Of a DNA stretch of 64,000 nt, positions 24,089-32,243 are shown one piece after another. Source of the stretch: JAJXSS01 sp964547135 (GTDB lineage: Bacteria; Planctomycetota; Phycisphaerae; Phycisphaerales; Phycisphaeraceae); the NCBI GenBank assembly GCA_964547135.1, contig CAZJMK010000008.1:12519-76518 (forward strand), read 5' to 3'. Below the pieces are notes generated by a model. That model made no database searches. It worked only from the letters and a program-made list of their open reading frames with translations, and was not told where the DNA came from. Both the position numbers and the translations under genes were made by a program. Position 1 is the stretch's first letter, and each line of letters starts with the position of its first letter.

Positions 24089-24211
24089 ATGAATGAAAAC
24101 ATGGGGCTATGATGGTTGCATGACGCGGGACGGTCGGTCGGTTGAGCGCGAAAATGAAGATAGCAAACGCCCTCGCCGTGGCGGGGGACAGTTAAGTGAT
24201 CAAGTAGCTCA

Positions 24212-24290
24212 TGATGACGCCGAGGGCTTCAGCCCCGGTTCAAAGAAACAACAAAAATCATCCGGCCCTAAAGGGCACGGCGTCATTCGT
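24212..24290. repeat. GACGCCGAGGGCTTCAGCCCC hairpin pair module
   Basis: GACGCCGAGGGCTTCAGCCC (24215-24234) and its partner ATCCGGCCCTAAAGGGCACG with GCGTCA (about 24259-24284) form one long inverted repeat. Each arm also carries a small hairpin. The same unit, in either direction, occurs near 26647-26726, 27918-27988, 33520-33604, 38542-38604 and, as one arm, 41174-41198. Confidence 0.82.
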
Positions 24291-24334
24291 CGCTTGATCT
24301 TCTAAATCCAAAATACATTGTGCCCTTTACCACC

Positions 24335-25261
24335 ATGTCACCCAAATGTCGTCTGCCATCGGTTTCCGGCAAGGCTCATGAATGGGGCGGGCATTTGCAA
24401 TTGAAATATGCCTGGGGCGGGTTTGCGACGTATCAGCCGGGTGAAACCTTCGGGCCACGGGTGCTGGGCGATTATGAACTGGTTTGGATCATCACCGGCA
24501 GTGCGGTGTATCAACATGATGGCAAGTCCATCAACCTGTCCGCCGGGGCGGTATTGCTGACACGACCGGGGTTTGACGAAAAATATCAGTGGGACGAAAA
24601 GCAACGGACACGTCATGCGTATGTGCATTTCACGCCGGAGGTGTTGCCGAGTGACTGGGGCAAACCCGACACCTGGCCGATCGTGCGTGAAGGGCCGTTG
24701 CCGGGGGCGATGGCGGGGTTGTTTCATCATGTATTGTCACACTGGGCCAATCGCGCGGAAACCCGGCGAAAACTTCCGCCACGCTGGGTGAACAGTGCAT
24801 TGGAAACGATGATCGATATGTTTTTGCATCCGACGACCGACACACCGAAAACGCAGGCGATGCTGCCGTCGTCGATTCAGCGCACCCTGCAATGGGCGGA
24901 ACAAACGCTGACCGATTCGCCGCAGGCATCGATTCGGTTGGAACAATTGGCCAAGGCGGGTTCGGTGAGCGCCAAGCATTTATGTCGGCTGTTCGATAAG
25001 CACTTGCAGATGACGCCGATGCAGGCGGTGCGCTTGCTTCGATTGGAACAGGCATTGGGGTTTTTGCAGCGGTCGAATTTGTCGATGAAACAGATTGCCG
25101 ACCGGTGCGGGTTTGCCAGCCCGTATCACTTTTCGAGGGTGTTTCATCAGGTGTATGGTTTGCCGCCGACGGAGGCACGCAGGGAAATGATGCTGGGGGC
25201 GCCGCCGCCTTCGGCGAAGGTGGCGCTGGGCGGTTGGCAAGCGCGGGAGATGGGCGTATGA
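24335..25261 (+). CDS. AraC/XylS-family transcriptional regulator
   Basis: The ATG at 24335 gives 308 residues; a GTG five codons earlier is also possible. The first 110 residues are a cupin-like sensing domain (A-T-Y-Q-P-G-E-T-F-G-P-R with L-S-A-G-A-V-L-L-T-R-P-G), as in sugar-sensing AraC relatives. The C-terminal 100 residues hold two helix-turn-helix units: L-E-Q-L-A-K-A-G-S-V-S-A-K-H-L-C-R-L-F near 210 and M-K-Q-I-A-D-R-C-G-F-A-S-P-Y-H-F-S-R-V-F near 258. The second is the conserved AraC signature. The target and inducer are unknown. It is followed 66 bases later by sucC, which is probably coincidental. Confidence 0.88.
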   Translation: MSPKCRLPSVSGKAHEWGGHLQLKYAWGGFATYQPGETFGPRVLGDYELVWIITGSAVYQHDGKSINLSAGAVLLTRPGFDEKYQWDEKQRTRHAYVHFTPEVLPSDWGKPDTWPIVREGPLPGAMAGLFHHVLSHWANRAETRRKLPPRWVNSALETMIDMFLHPTTDTPKTQAMLPSSIQRTLQWAEQTLTDSPQASIRLEQLAKAGSVSAKHLCRLFDKHLQMTPMQAVRLLRLEQALGFLQRSNLSMKQIADRCGFASPYHFSRVFHQVYGLPPTEARREMMLGAPPPSAKVALGGWQAREMGV

Positions 25262-25327
25262 TCGACCAGCTTTGATTTGATTTAAACACTGCATGTGCAA
25301 ACGCACTAACGGATTTGGACCTGACCT

Positions 25328-26572
25328 ATGAAAATTCATGAATACCAGTCGCGTGAGCTTTTCTCCAAATACGGGATACCCGTTCCGCCGGGCATTGTGG
25401 TGGAAAACCCCGACGATGCCGCCCGTGCGTTTGAAACCTTGCAGACCCGCCATCGCACCAAGGTGGCGGTGATCAAGGCCCAGGTTCACGCCGGCGGACG
25501 AGGCAAGGGCGGGGGCGTGAAACTGGTGAAATCAGCGGACGAAGCGCGACAGGTGGCATATCAGATTTTGAGCAAACCGTTGATCACGCCGCAGACCGGG
25601 CCGCAGGGTGTGCAGGTGACCAAATTGCTGGTGGCCTCGGCAGTGGACATCGCCAAGGAATATTACCTGGGCATGGCCATCGACCGGGGCAGTGGTTGCC
25701 CGGTGCTGATCGCCTCATCGCAGGGCGGCGTGGAAATCGAAGCCGTCGCCAAGGAGAACCCCGACGCGATCATTCGTGAGCCGATCAACCCGACGGTGCG
25801 TCTGGCCCCGTTTCAGGCACGCAAGGTGGCGTACCGCCTGGGGCTGCATGGCGATCAGGTGCGACGAGCGGCCAAAATCATGCACCTGCTGACGGACATG
25901 TTCATTGAAAAGGACGCGAGCCTGGCGGAAATCAACCCCTTGGTGGTGACCAAACCGACGGACGAAAACCCGGACGGACAGGTGCTGGCGATCGATGCGA
26001 AAATCAATTTCGATGAAAACGGGCTGTATCGGCAGGAAGACATCAAACTACTGGCCGACCCGCATGAGGAAAACGAGTCGGAGGCTCACGCCAAGCGTTT
26101 CGGGTTGTCGTACATCAAACTCGACGGGAACATCGGCTGCCTGGTGAACGGAGCAGGGCTGGCCATGGCGACGATGGACCTGATCAAATTGCACGGCGGG
26201 GAACCGGCCAACTTTTTGGATGTCGGCGGCAGCGCCAGTGAAGAAGCGGTCACCGAAGCATTTCGCATCATTTTGAGCGACCGCAATGTCAGTGGCGTGC
26301 TCGTCAACATATTCGGCGGCATCGCCAAGTGTGACACGATTGCCCGCGCCATCGTCAAGGCCGCCAAGGAAGTCGGCTTCACCGTGCCGTTGGTGGTGCG
26401 CTTGGAAGGCACCAACGTGGAGGTGGCACGCAAGATTTTGGATGAGGCGAAAAAGGAAATCGCCACGATGGATGTGGCCAACGATTTGACCGATGCGGCG
26501 CGCAGGATTGTGACGCAGGTGCGTGGCGTGAAACCCGCCCGCCGGGCTGCGATGCAAAAGGCGAAGAAGTGA
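25328..26572 (+). CDS. sucC: Succinyl-CoA synthetase (ADP-forming), beta subunit
   Basis: The 414-residue protein starts M-K-I-H-E-Y-Q-S-R-E-L-F, the family's usual start. It has the ATP-grasp domain (V-I-K-A-Q-V-H-A-G-G-R-G-K-G-G-G near 48; A-E-I-N-P-L-V-V near 200). The CoA-ligase domain has N-F-L-D-V-G-G-S-A near 297 and V-N-I-F-G-G-I-A-K-C-D near 325, which shapes the phosphate and CoA site. It catalyses the substrate-level phosphorylation step of the TCA cycle with an alpha subunit. Length exceeds the usual 386-400 through a basic C-terminal tail (R-R-A-A-M-Q-K-A-K-K). No sucD follows, which is unusual. Confidence 0.95.
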   Translation: MKIHEYQSRELFSKYGIPVPPGIVVENPDDAARAFETLQTRHRTKVAVIKAQVHAGGRGKGGGVKLVKSADEARQVAYQILSKPLITPQTGPQGVQVTKLLVASAVDIAKEYYLGMAIDRGSGCPVLIASSQGGVEIEAVAKENPDAIIREPINPTVRLAPFQARKVAYRLGLHGDQVRRAAKIMHLLTDMFIEKDASLAEINPLVVTKPTDENPDGQVLAIDAKINFDENGLYRQEDIKLLADPHEENESEAHAKRFGLSYIKLDGNIGCLVNGAGLAMATMDLIKLHGGEPANFLDVGGSASEEAVTEAFRIILSDRNVSGVLVNIFGGIAKCDTIARAIVKAAKEVGFTVPLVVRLEGTNVEVARKILDEAKKEIATMDVANDLTDAARRIVTQVRGVKPARRAAMQKAKK

Positions 26573-26611
26573 GAGGGAGTGGTCGACGCGGTGAAAGTGG
26601 CCGAGTGTTTT

Positions 26612-26730
26612 GAAATGTTTAGCGCGGACGCTTTGCGTCGGCGTACATGACGCCGAGCCCTTTAGGGCCGGATTCGCATTTGCATGATGATCAGAAAAAT
26701 CCGGAGCTAAAGCCTTCGGCGTCAATTGAT
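26612..26730. repeat. GCGCGGACGCTTTGCGTCGGCG palindrome plus GACGCCG hairpin pair
   Basis: Immediately after sucC lie TTTAGCGCGGACGCTTTGCG and TCGGCG (a hairpin also found at 34294, 41147 and, reversed, 61518). An inverted copy of the GACGCCG/GGGCCGGAT module follows (26647-26726). The end of the module overlaps the 3' end of the minus-strand hypothetical gene. Confidence 0.8.
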
Positions 26731-27084
26731 GTTTGAAACCATCACTTTCCGCAATTCACGGGCTTCCAGCAGCAGCAGGGGGATTTTGCTGCGCAGAATG
26801 TCGTAAACGTAATCATGTTTGAGCTGGTCGGGCGGGCCGACGAGGTATTGGTAGAAAGCTGCGGTGCGTTCACGGTAACTGAGGTGACAAGCCAGGCCGG
26901 GGGCGTAACGGTCCAGGCGTGCGAGTGCTTCACAGGCGATGATGAGTTGGGCTTTGACCTGTTCACATACCGTTGCGTTCAACAGGTATTGCGACTCGGT
27001 CAACTGGCCGACATGATCGAGAGCCGCAGCGCAGGCAGCGATCAGTTGATCGAGGGTGGCGGTGGTATCAAAATCATCGGGCAT
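26722..27084 (-). CDS. Hypothetical helical protein, 120 aa
   Basis: The frame starts M-P-D-D-F-D-T-T-A-T-L-D-Q-L-I-A-A and is rich in Leu and Ala with evenly spaced hydrophobic positions, suggesting a helical bundle. No motif is recognised. Two cysteines (residues 18 and 45 approximately) and a central tyrosine-rich H-L-S-Y-R-E-R-T-A-A-F-Y-Q-Y are notable. It is divergent from the 65-residue gene downstream on the other strand, with 83 bases between. It ends within a dispersed repeat module (the last residues M-V-S-N-I-N lie at its edge). Confidence 0.5.
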   Translation of the reverse strand: MPDDFDTTATLDQLIAACAAALDHVGQLTESQYLLNATVCEQVKAQLIIACEALARLDRYAPGLACHLSYRERTAAFYQYLVGPPDQLKHDYVYDILRSKIPLLLLEARELRKVMVSNIN

Positions 27085-27167
27085 GTTGGCACTCGTTGAT
27101 CCAGCGATATCATGGAACGTATCGAGCGTATAAATTGAGCATACGCTTCGAGCAACAAGGATACCCC

Positions 27168-27365
27168 ATGAAAGTCGAACCTTTACTGGCTGCGTTGAAT
27201 CAGGTGCGTAACGATTTGGGCAAGGACGTGACCGACCCGCAATGGTTGGCGGTGCATCACGCTTTTTGCTTCATCAGTTACAAGATGGGCGAGTTTCAAA
27301 AATATGTCAATGAAGCGGAGGCTCGCGGCGAATTTGATGCGTATAAAAAATCGCTGGAGGAGTAA
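27168..27365 (+). CDS. Small conserved-looking protein, 65 aa
   Basis: The ATG at 27168 has AAGG eight bases upstream. The product starts M-K-V-E-P-L-L-A-A-L-N-Q-V-R-N-D and ends Y-K-K-S-L-E-E. It is a charged, soluble, mostly helical protein with an H-H-A-F-C-F-I-S-Y-K-M centre. I do not recognise its family. It lies just upstream of, and convergent to, the tmRNA gene. Confidence 0.55.
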   Translation: MKVEPLLAALNQVRNDLGKDVTDPQWLAVHHAFCFISYKMGEFQKYVNEAEARGEFDAYKKSLEE

Positions 27366-27428
27366 GCGCCAATCTGAAAACCACGACGAAGCCTGGTGCT
27401 CACAGCGGGGTGTTTGGAAAGGCATGAA

Positions 27429-27811
27429 TGGAGCCGGAGGGGATTGAACCCTCGTGTCGGAACAGCCGGACGCAGGCCTCTACACGTTTAGCTGATGGTT
27501 TGTTCTCGGCGGGCGACGGCGGTCAGCAGCCTTCGCTTCACCCAGCCCAAGGTGTTTCTCGCTTCCACGTAGCTTAGGCGACAAGCGGAAGCCAGCCCGA
27601 TGAGTCTTCAATCACGCCTTCTTACGGGCGGGTCCGGCATGATTGAGGCAGCCGTATGAATTAGGCAGCCATGCGAACCGGGGCGAACCCGATTCGACCA
27701 ATGACATTAGTGTCTTTGGCAGTTTGGTTTTGCACCCTGTTTTACCAGGCCGGGGTGCACCTGGACGTGCCACCTGCGTTCGAATCTGTCCGGTCGATGC
27801 CATTCGGCCCC
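27429..27811 (-). ncRNA. ssrA: Transfer-messenger RNA (tmRNA)
   Basis: The minus strand begins GGGGCCGAATGGCATCGACC and ends CCGACACGAGGGTTCAATCC with CCTCCGGCTCCA. The ends pair as an alanyl acceptor stem (GGGGCCG/CGGCTCC, with a G-U at the third pair), and the T arm GAGGG-TTCAATC-CCCTC is intact. The tag frame starts at 27720 with a GCC resume codon and reads AKDTNVIGRIGFAPVRMAA, then TAA (27661-27663), so the tag would have 19 residues and end in Met-Ala-Ala. tmRNA frees stalled ribosomes and marks the products for proteolysis. The 383-base length is normal for a one-piece tmRNA. Pseudoknots were not folded in detail. The CCA end is not fully encoded. Confidence 0.92.
27661..27720 (-). other. 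tmRNA proteolysis-tag reading frame
   Basis: Twenty codons including the stop: A-K-D-T-N-V-I-G-R-I-G-F-A-P-V-R-M-A-A. The resume codon GCC is preceded by CAAAACCAAACT. The end R-M-A-A resembles the R-x-A-A ends of the polysaccharide-cluster proteins in this window. Confidence 0.75.
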
Positions 27812-27832
27812 AATTGTCAAAGAGCGATACAC

Positions 27833-27838
27833 ATTATA
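27833..27838 (-). promoter_or_regulatory. -10 box of the tmRNA promoter
   Basis: A perfect TATAAT lies 22 bases upstream of the mature 5' end of the tmRNA on the minus strand. No strong -35 box is seen at the standard spacing; TTGCAT is 20 bases further upstream. Confidence 0.5.
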
Positions 27839-27914
27839 TCGGTTATTGGGGGAAGGTGATGCAAGTGGTCGTACTCTTTATATTTGTTGAGCGCGGACAC
27901 TTGTTATTGGCTTG

Positions 27915-27992
27915 TTGACGCCGTGCCCTTCAGGGCCGGATCGTTGCTCTTGTCAATGCAAACAATCCGGGGCTGAAGCCCTCGGCGTCAAC
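27915..27992. repeat. GACGCCG hairpin pair module
   Basis: TTGACGCCGTGCCCTTCAGG to CTGAAGCCCTCGGCGTCAAC, with the arms GGGCCGGAT and ATCCGGGGC facing each other. It lies between the tmRNA promoter region and the end of the SprT-like gene and may act as a transcription stop for the latter. Confidence 0.8.
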
Positions 27993-27995
27993 TTT

Positions 27996-28493
27996 TCAAA
28001 TCACGCGACCACTGAATGACGGATTGAGCATACGAAACTCAATTCGGCTGCCGCAGGGTCGATGCACGTAACCACGGCGATATCGGCTGGGGCGGCGATG
28101 GTAACGTCCAGCCTCGCATTGACAACTCGGACACCAGGCCACCCAACTTGGCGCGGGCATCACCACTTCGCCCTTGCGGGTGCATGAGCGTGGCGTGGCA
28201 CCAAGCTCAGCGGCTTTACGTTTCCAGACGGCATCGTGACCGTGACGTGGGCCGACCAGGGCGTGAGCGATTTCATGCAGTATGGTGTCATGCACCTGGG
28301 GCCAATCGTTGTGCAAGAGCAGGTGACGACTCAAACGAATGGTTTTGGTGTGATAGGCACACGAACCCAGCCGGGCGTTGGCACTGGAAAGGCGCAGCTT
28401 CCAATCGCGCAGGTTGTGCTGGTCCATCAGGGCGCGACAGACCGTGAGTCGATCATGTGGCGTGGTCGGGTTGGCTTTGTCGATTTGGTTCAT
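27996..28493 (-). CDS. SprT-like zinc metalloprotein
   Basis: The 165-residue protein carries the zincin motif H-E-I-A-H near residue 75 with a third ligand candidate in G-P-R-H-G-H-D. An N-terminal D-W-K-L-R-L-S-S-A-N-A-R-L-G-S-C stretch is typical of SprT/Spartan-like domains (D-x-x-x-x-x-N-x-R-x-x-x-G). A C-terminal zinc ribbon has C-P-S-C near 121 with a later cysteine in H-R-P-C-G-S-R; the second Cys pair is incomplete (C-Q-C-E is a possible partner). Relatives cut DNA-protein crosslinks in eukaryotes; bacterial members are uncharacterised. The start was set by the ATG at 28493. It is a single gene between tmRNA and topA. Confidence 0.8.
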   Translation of the reverse strand: MNQIDKANPTTPHDRLTVCRALMDQHNLRDWKLRLSSANARLGSCAYHTKTIRLSRHLLLHNDWPQVHDTILHEIAHALVGPRHGHDAVWKRKAAELGATPRSCTRKGEVVMPAPSWVAWCPSCQCEAGRYHRRPSRYRRGYVHRPCGSRIEFRMLNPSFSGRVI

Positions 28494-28602
28494 GGCCGTG
28501 CATACACATGAGCCTTCGGCTCACTGACAGGCGAGACACCTGCCCCACTCAAACCAGTCATGAAACAGTTTCTATAAAAATACAATTACTCGAACTTCTC
28601 AC

Positions 28603-28643
28603 AATACCCAAGCCCTCGGCCTGTCGCCCTCGTACCTGGCTAG
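28603..28643 (+). repeat. GAATACCC/GGCTTG hairpin element, degenerate copy
   Basis: CAATACCCAAGCCCTCGGCC and GTCGCCCTCGTACCTGGCTAGG keep the flanks loosely. It lies in the 176-base gap between topA and the SprT-like gene. No other feature is seen there. Confidence 0.6.
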
Positions 28644-28669
28644 GCTGGCGCACCTGACCCTTTTTCCAC

Positions 28670-31468
28670 TCATGCGCTTTGTTTGACCGGCGGGGTAGCG
28701 TTCATGATGCGGGGGGTGTAGCCATCGGGGGCGACGGTGCCGTCGAGTTTGTGAATGTCCGGCTGCGGGTTGGCATGCTCGTGCGCGGTCAGCGTCTTGT
28801 CCAATTCTTTTTGTTTGGGTTCTTCAATGGCGGACCAGGCCAATCGCCCTCGGCAGCGCGGGTATTTTGAACAACTCAGCCACGGGCCACGCTTGCTGCG
28901 ACGCAGGTTGAGCGGGCTGTCGCACTTGGGGCAGGGCAGGTCGATGGTCAAAGGCGGAACCTTGGGGGCCACGACCGTACCTTTTTTGCGGTCCAGTTTC
29001 ACGATGCCCTTGCACGTCGGATAAGCCGAGCATGACAAAAACGGCCCGAATCGCCCATCGCGTTTGAGCATGGCACTGCCGCAGAGAGGGCAGGCGATAT
29101 CGGTTGATTGAGCCGTGATCGGGTTGCCCTCGGCATCAATCGGCGAGGCGAACTTGCAATCCGGGTAACGCGAACACGATAAAAACCGGCCCTTTTTACC
29201 AAAGCGATACACCGTGGCTGCCCCGCAGGTCGGACACATATGCGGTGCCGGCTCAGTCTGAGCTTTGGCGTGGGTCATCGACTCATGCGCATTATCCAAC
29301 CTTGATTTGAACGGCCCATAAAACTGTTTGAGCATCGTCACCCAGTCATGGTGCTCGTCCTCGATTTTGTCGAGTTCCGATTCCATGCTGCGGGTGTAGG
29401 CCAGGTCCATGATTTCGGGGAAACCTTCGATGAGTTTGTCGGTGACCACCTTGCCCAGGTCGGTGGCACGCAGGCGGCGATCACCAGGGGCGACCTGTTC
29501 GACATATTTGCGGTCTTGAATGGTGGAAATGATCGCGGCATAGGTGCTGGGGCGACCGATGCCCTCTTCTTCGAGCTTCTTTTGCAGCGAGGCTTCGGTG
29601 AAACGCGGCGGGGGACTGGTAAAACCCTGCACCGGGTCCACCTGCAACGGCCCAAGTTGCTGTTGCTCGGCCAACGGCGGCAATACCGCATCATCCGCAT
29701 TGCCACCCCCAGCACCGGGGATGCCCGCCACTTTGTAAAACCCGTCGAACACCAGCGTTCGCCCGTTGGCTTTGAACTTGGCCAGGTGGGCATTGTCACG
29801 GGATAGCGCGCTGATGAGCACCGTCGTCGCGTCCCATTGGGCATGGGTCATCTGACAGGCGACAAAGCGCTTCCAAATCAGGTGGTACAACTTGAACTGT
29901 TCCTCCGACAAGGCATGACGCACACGTTGGGGCGTGAGGGTGACATCGGTGGGGCGGATGGCTTCGTGGGCTTCCTGCGCGTCCTTGTTGGACGAGGAAA
30001 AGAAGTTGGGTTTTTCGGGCAGGTATTTTTCGCCCAGTTGTGAGTTGATGTAGGCACGAACCATCGACAGCGCTTCGCCGGAGATGTGGGTTGAGTCGGT
30101 ACGCATGTAGGTGATCAAGCCGGTGGACCCGCCCAAGTCCGCACCAAGGTCGATGCCTTCGTAAAGTTGCTGGGCGATGCGCATGGTGCGTTGCAGGGCA
30201 AAGCCGAGCTGGTTGGCAGCAGCCTGTTGCAGGGTACTGGTGATAAACGGTCCCGGCGGTCGACTGGTGGTGCGTCGGGTTTGCAACGACTGCACCACAA
30301 AACGCGGCACGTCGGGTGACAACTCCGGTTTGGCGATGACCAATGCTAAAAAGCGGGCTGGGCCTTTGCCTTTGGGGTCTTGCCATTCTTTGAGTTCACC
30401 CAATACCAGCCCCAAACGTTTGCTCACCTGCAAAGCGGCATCACGGTCGGTCAGTTCCGCAGGTTGGCCGTTAACTTCGATGAGTTCCGCGCGAATGCAC
30501 TTGTGACTGGACAGCCAGGCGAGCTTTTCCTTGAGGGTGCGACCCTTGACCGCAGCGCTGGGTTGATCGGCAGCCCCGGTTGCATCAGCACTGCCCTCGG
30601 CTTCATCGGCCACCGTCGGTTGCGTTTCATCACCCGATGCGTTGACAGCAGCATGGTTGCCACTGGCTGATTGCAAAAATTCAAACCAGGCTTGGCGAAG
30701 TTTTGGCGTGGCAGCAAGGTCGGTGGCGAAGTACCCGGTGACTTTCCAAAACTCATCGGGGATGAAGGCTTCAATTTCACGTTCACGGTCCACCACCAAC
30801 CGCGTGGCCACCGATTGCACACGCCCGGCACTCAACCCTCCTGCCACCTTGCGCCAAAGCAGCGGCGACACCTGATACCCGACGATGCGATCGAGGATGC
30901 GACGGGCCTGCTGAGCGTTGACCTTGTTTTCGTCAATCGGTCGCGGTTTGTTGAAGGCACTGGTGATTTCACTTTTGGTGATGGCGTTGAACACCACCCG
31001 TTTGGCGTGCGATGGCTTGATATTCAACGTTTCGGCCAAGTGCCAGGCGATGGCTTCGCCTTCACGGTCCAAGTCGGTGGCGAACCAGACCTCGGCGGCG
31101 TTTTTGGCAGCCTTTTTGAGTTCGCCGACGGTCTTTTTTTTGTTAGCCAACACTTCATACGTCGGGGCAAAATCATGTTCGATGTCCACCCCCGGCACCG
31201 GCTGCTTCACACCCTTGGGCGCTCGTTCGGGCAGGTCGCGCACATGGCCCACGCTGGCCAACACCTGATACCCCCGGCCAAGGTATTTGTTGATCGTTTT
31301 GGCCTTGGTGGGCGATTCGACAATCACCAAATGTTTACCGCCCCCGGTACTACCACCTTCAGCATCGTGTGACAGGTCATCATCACGGTACGTGTCGGCA
31401 GCGGCAGCCGGGGCATTGGGCTTGGCTTTGCGGGAACGAGTCGAGGTTGAAGCACTGCGTTTAGCCAT
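28670..31468 (-). CDS. topA: DNA topoisomerase I
   Basis: The 932-residue protein is a full bacterial type IA enzyme. The Toprim domain has V-I-V-E-S-P-T-K-A-K-T-I near residue 49 and D-L-D-R-E-G-E-A-I-A near 131. The active-site tyrosine is in G-L-I-T-Y-M-R-T-D-S-T-H. Three C-terminal zinc ribbons follow (C-P-T-C-G, C-P-L-C-G and C-P-K-C-D starts, each with a L-S-C-S-x-Y-P-x-C end). It relaxes negative supercoils. A Ser/Ala-rich basic N-terminal extension of about 40 residues precedes the Toprim domain, and an acidic insertion (about residues 275-305, G-D-E-T-Q-P-T-V-A-D-E-A-E-G-S-A-D) lies in domain II. AAGGA precedes the start. Confidence 0.96.
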   Translation of the reverse strand: MAKRSASTSTRSRKAKPNAPAAAADTYRDDDLSHDAEGGSTGGGKHLVIVESPTKAKTINKYLGRGYQVLASVGHVRDLPERAPKGVKQPVPGVDIEHDFAPTYEVLANKKKTVGELKKAAKNAAEVWFATDLDREGEAIAWHLAETLNIKPSHAKRVVFNAITKSEITSAFNKPRPIDENKVNAQQARRILDRIVGYQVSPLLWRKVAGGLSAGRVQSVATRLVVDREREIEAFIPDEFWKVTGYFATDLAATPKLRQAWFEFLQSASGNHAAVNASGDETQPTVADEAEGSADATGAADQPSAAVKGRTLKEKLAWLSSHKCIRAELIEVNGQPAELTDRDAALQVSKRLGLVLGELKEWQDPKGKGPARFLALVIAKPELSPDVPRFVVQSLQTRRTTSRPPGPFITSTLQQAAANQLGFALQRTMRIAQQLYEGIDLGADLGGSTGLITYMRTDSTHISGEALSMVRAYINSQLGEKYLPEKPNFFSSSNKDAQEAHEAIRPTDVTLTPQRVRHALSEEQFKLYHLIWKRFVACQMTHAQWDATTVLISALSRDNAHLAKFKANGRTLVFDGFYKVAGIPGAGGGNADDAVLPPLAEQQQLGPLQVDPVQGFTSPPPRFTEASLQKKLEEEGIGRPSTYAAIISTIQDRKYVEQVAPGDRRLRATDLGKVVTDKLIEGFPEIMDLAYTRSMESELDKIEDEHHDWVTMLKQFYGPFKSRLDNAHESMTHAKAQTEPAPHMCPTCGAATVYRFGKKGRFLSCSRYPDCKFASPIDAEGNPITAQSTDIACPLCGSAMLKRDGRFGPFLSCSAYPTCKGIVKLDRKKGTVVAPKVPPLTIDLPCPKCDSPLNLRRSKRGPWLSCSKYPRCRGRLAWSAIEEPKQKELDKTLTAHEHANPQPDIHKLDGTVAPDGYTPRIMNATPPVKQSA

Positions 31469-32243
31469 GTCGTATCACAAATCCTTATAAGTCGTTGTCG
31501 TAACCCCGCCCTCGGTCCCCCGGTCCCCGGTCCTTACCCCGGTCCCCGGTCCCCAACCCTTTTTAGCACCCGCTCCCGGCTTGTTTTCATCGGCCTGATG
31601 CACGATGACCTTGGAGCATCATAGGGATACTGTCAAGTCGGCTACCCAGCCGCTATGGTCAACGACCGGGGCTATTGACCCTTACATCGGTCCATCAAGG
31701 GTTATTCGTTGACACAAGGTCGCAGGTTCGCAAAGGTGGGCACTTGAACGACAAATGGAGCCATTGTCAAGTTCAGCGTCATGAAAATGGTTCATTCAAT
31801 CAGGGAAACGCATTCTACTATCGACGGAAAATTCACCGCAGAGTACGCAGAGATCGCAGAGAAAAAAAGAAAGGTCAACGCAATACCAAAAAGCCGGGGT
31901 AAACAAAAACCGGATTTTGCCACGAAGAAATGAAGGTCACAGGGCTATGAAGTAATCAAGTGGCCGAATAGCCAGATGGTCGCGAGGGAAGAAGTACGAC
32001 ATAAATTGGATCGACCTCTTTGAGCTGTTCAACCATCGCTAATTCGCCCATGATTACAACTTCTTCATTCGTGTCCTTTGTGTCTTCCCGGCTCAACTCC
32101 GCTTTCTTCACTCTGATTCTTCCTGGCGTCTTGGCAGCTTGGCGTTCATACTGTCGGGTTTGGCTCTGCGATCTCCGCGTTCTCTCCGGTGAAAAATCGG
32201 TTGCTCGGTCAGAACGCGTTTGCCCTGTCATGAAATGGCTCAT
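31469..32243. other. Long gene-free region between topA and the recombinase
   Basis: No gene is supported in these 775 bases. There is a CCCGGTCCCCGGTCCTTACC-type tract (31505-31560), an 8-9-base-periodic CGCAGAGTACGCAGAGATCG tract (31838-31868) and a CTTCATTCGTGTCCTTTGTG plus CTTGGCAGCTTGGCG tract (32060-32150). They are relatives of tracts at 53705 and 53870. A 75-codon frame at 31675-31902 reads straight through a periodic tract and is not credible. Confidence 0.6.

Noticed and set aside
27612..27803. 63-codon frame with start codon
   Set aside because: It lies wholly within the tmRNA in a frame other than the tag frame.
31675..31902. 75-codon plus-strand frame
   Set aside because: It reads through a periodic CGCAGAGA tract, has no ribosome-binding site and ends in Lys/Arg-rich low complexity.
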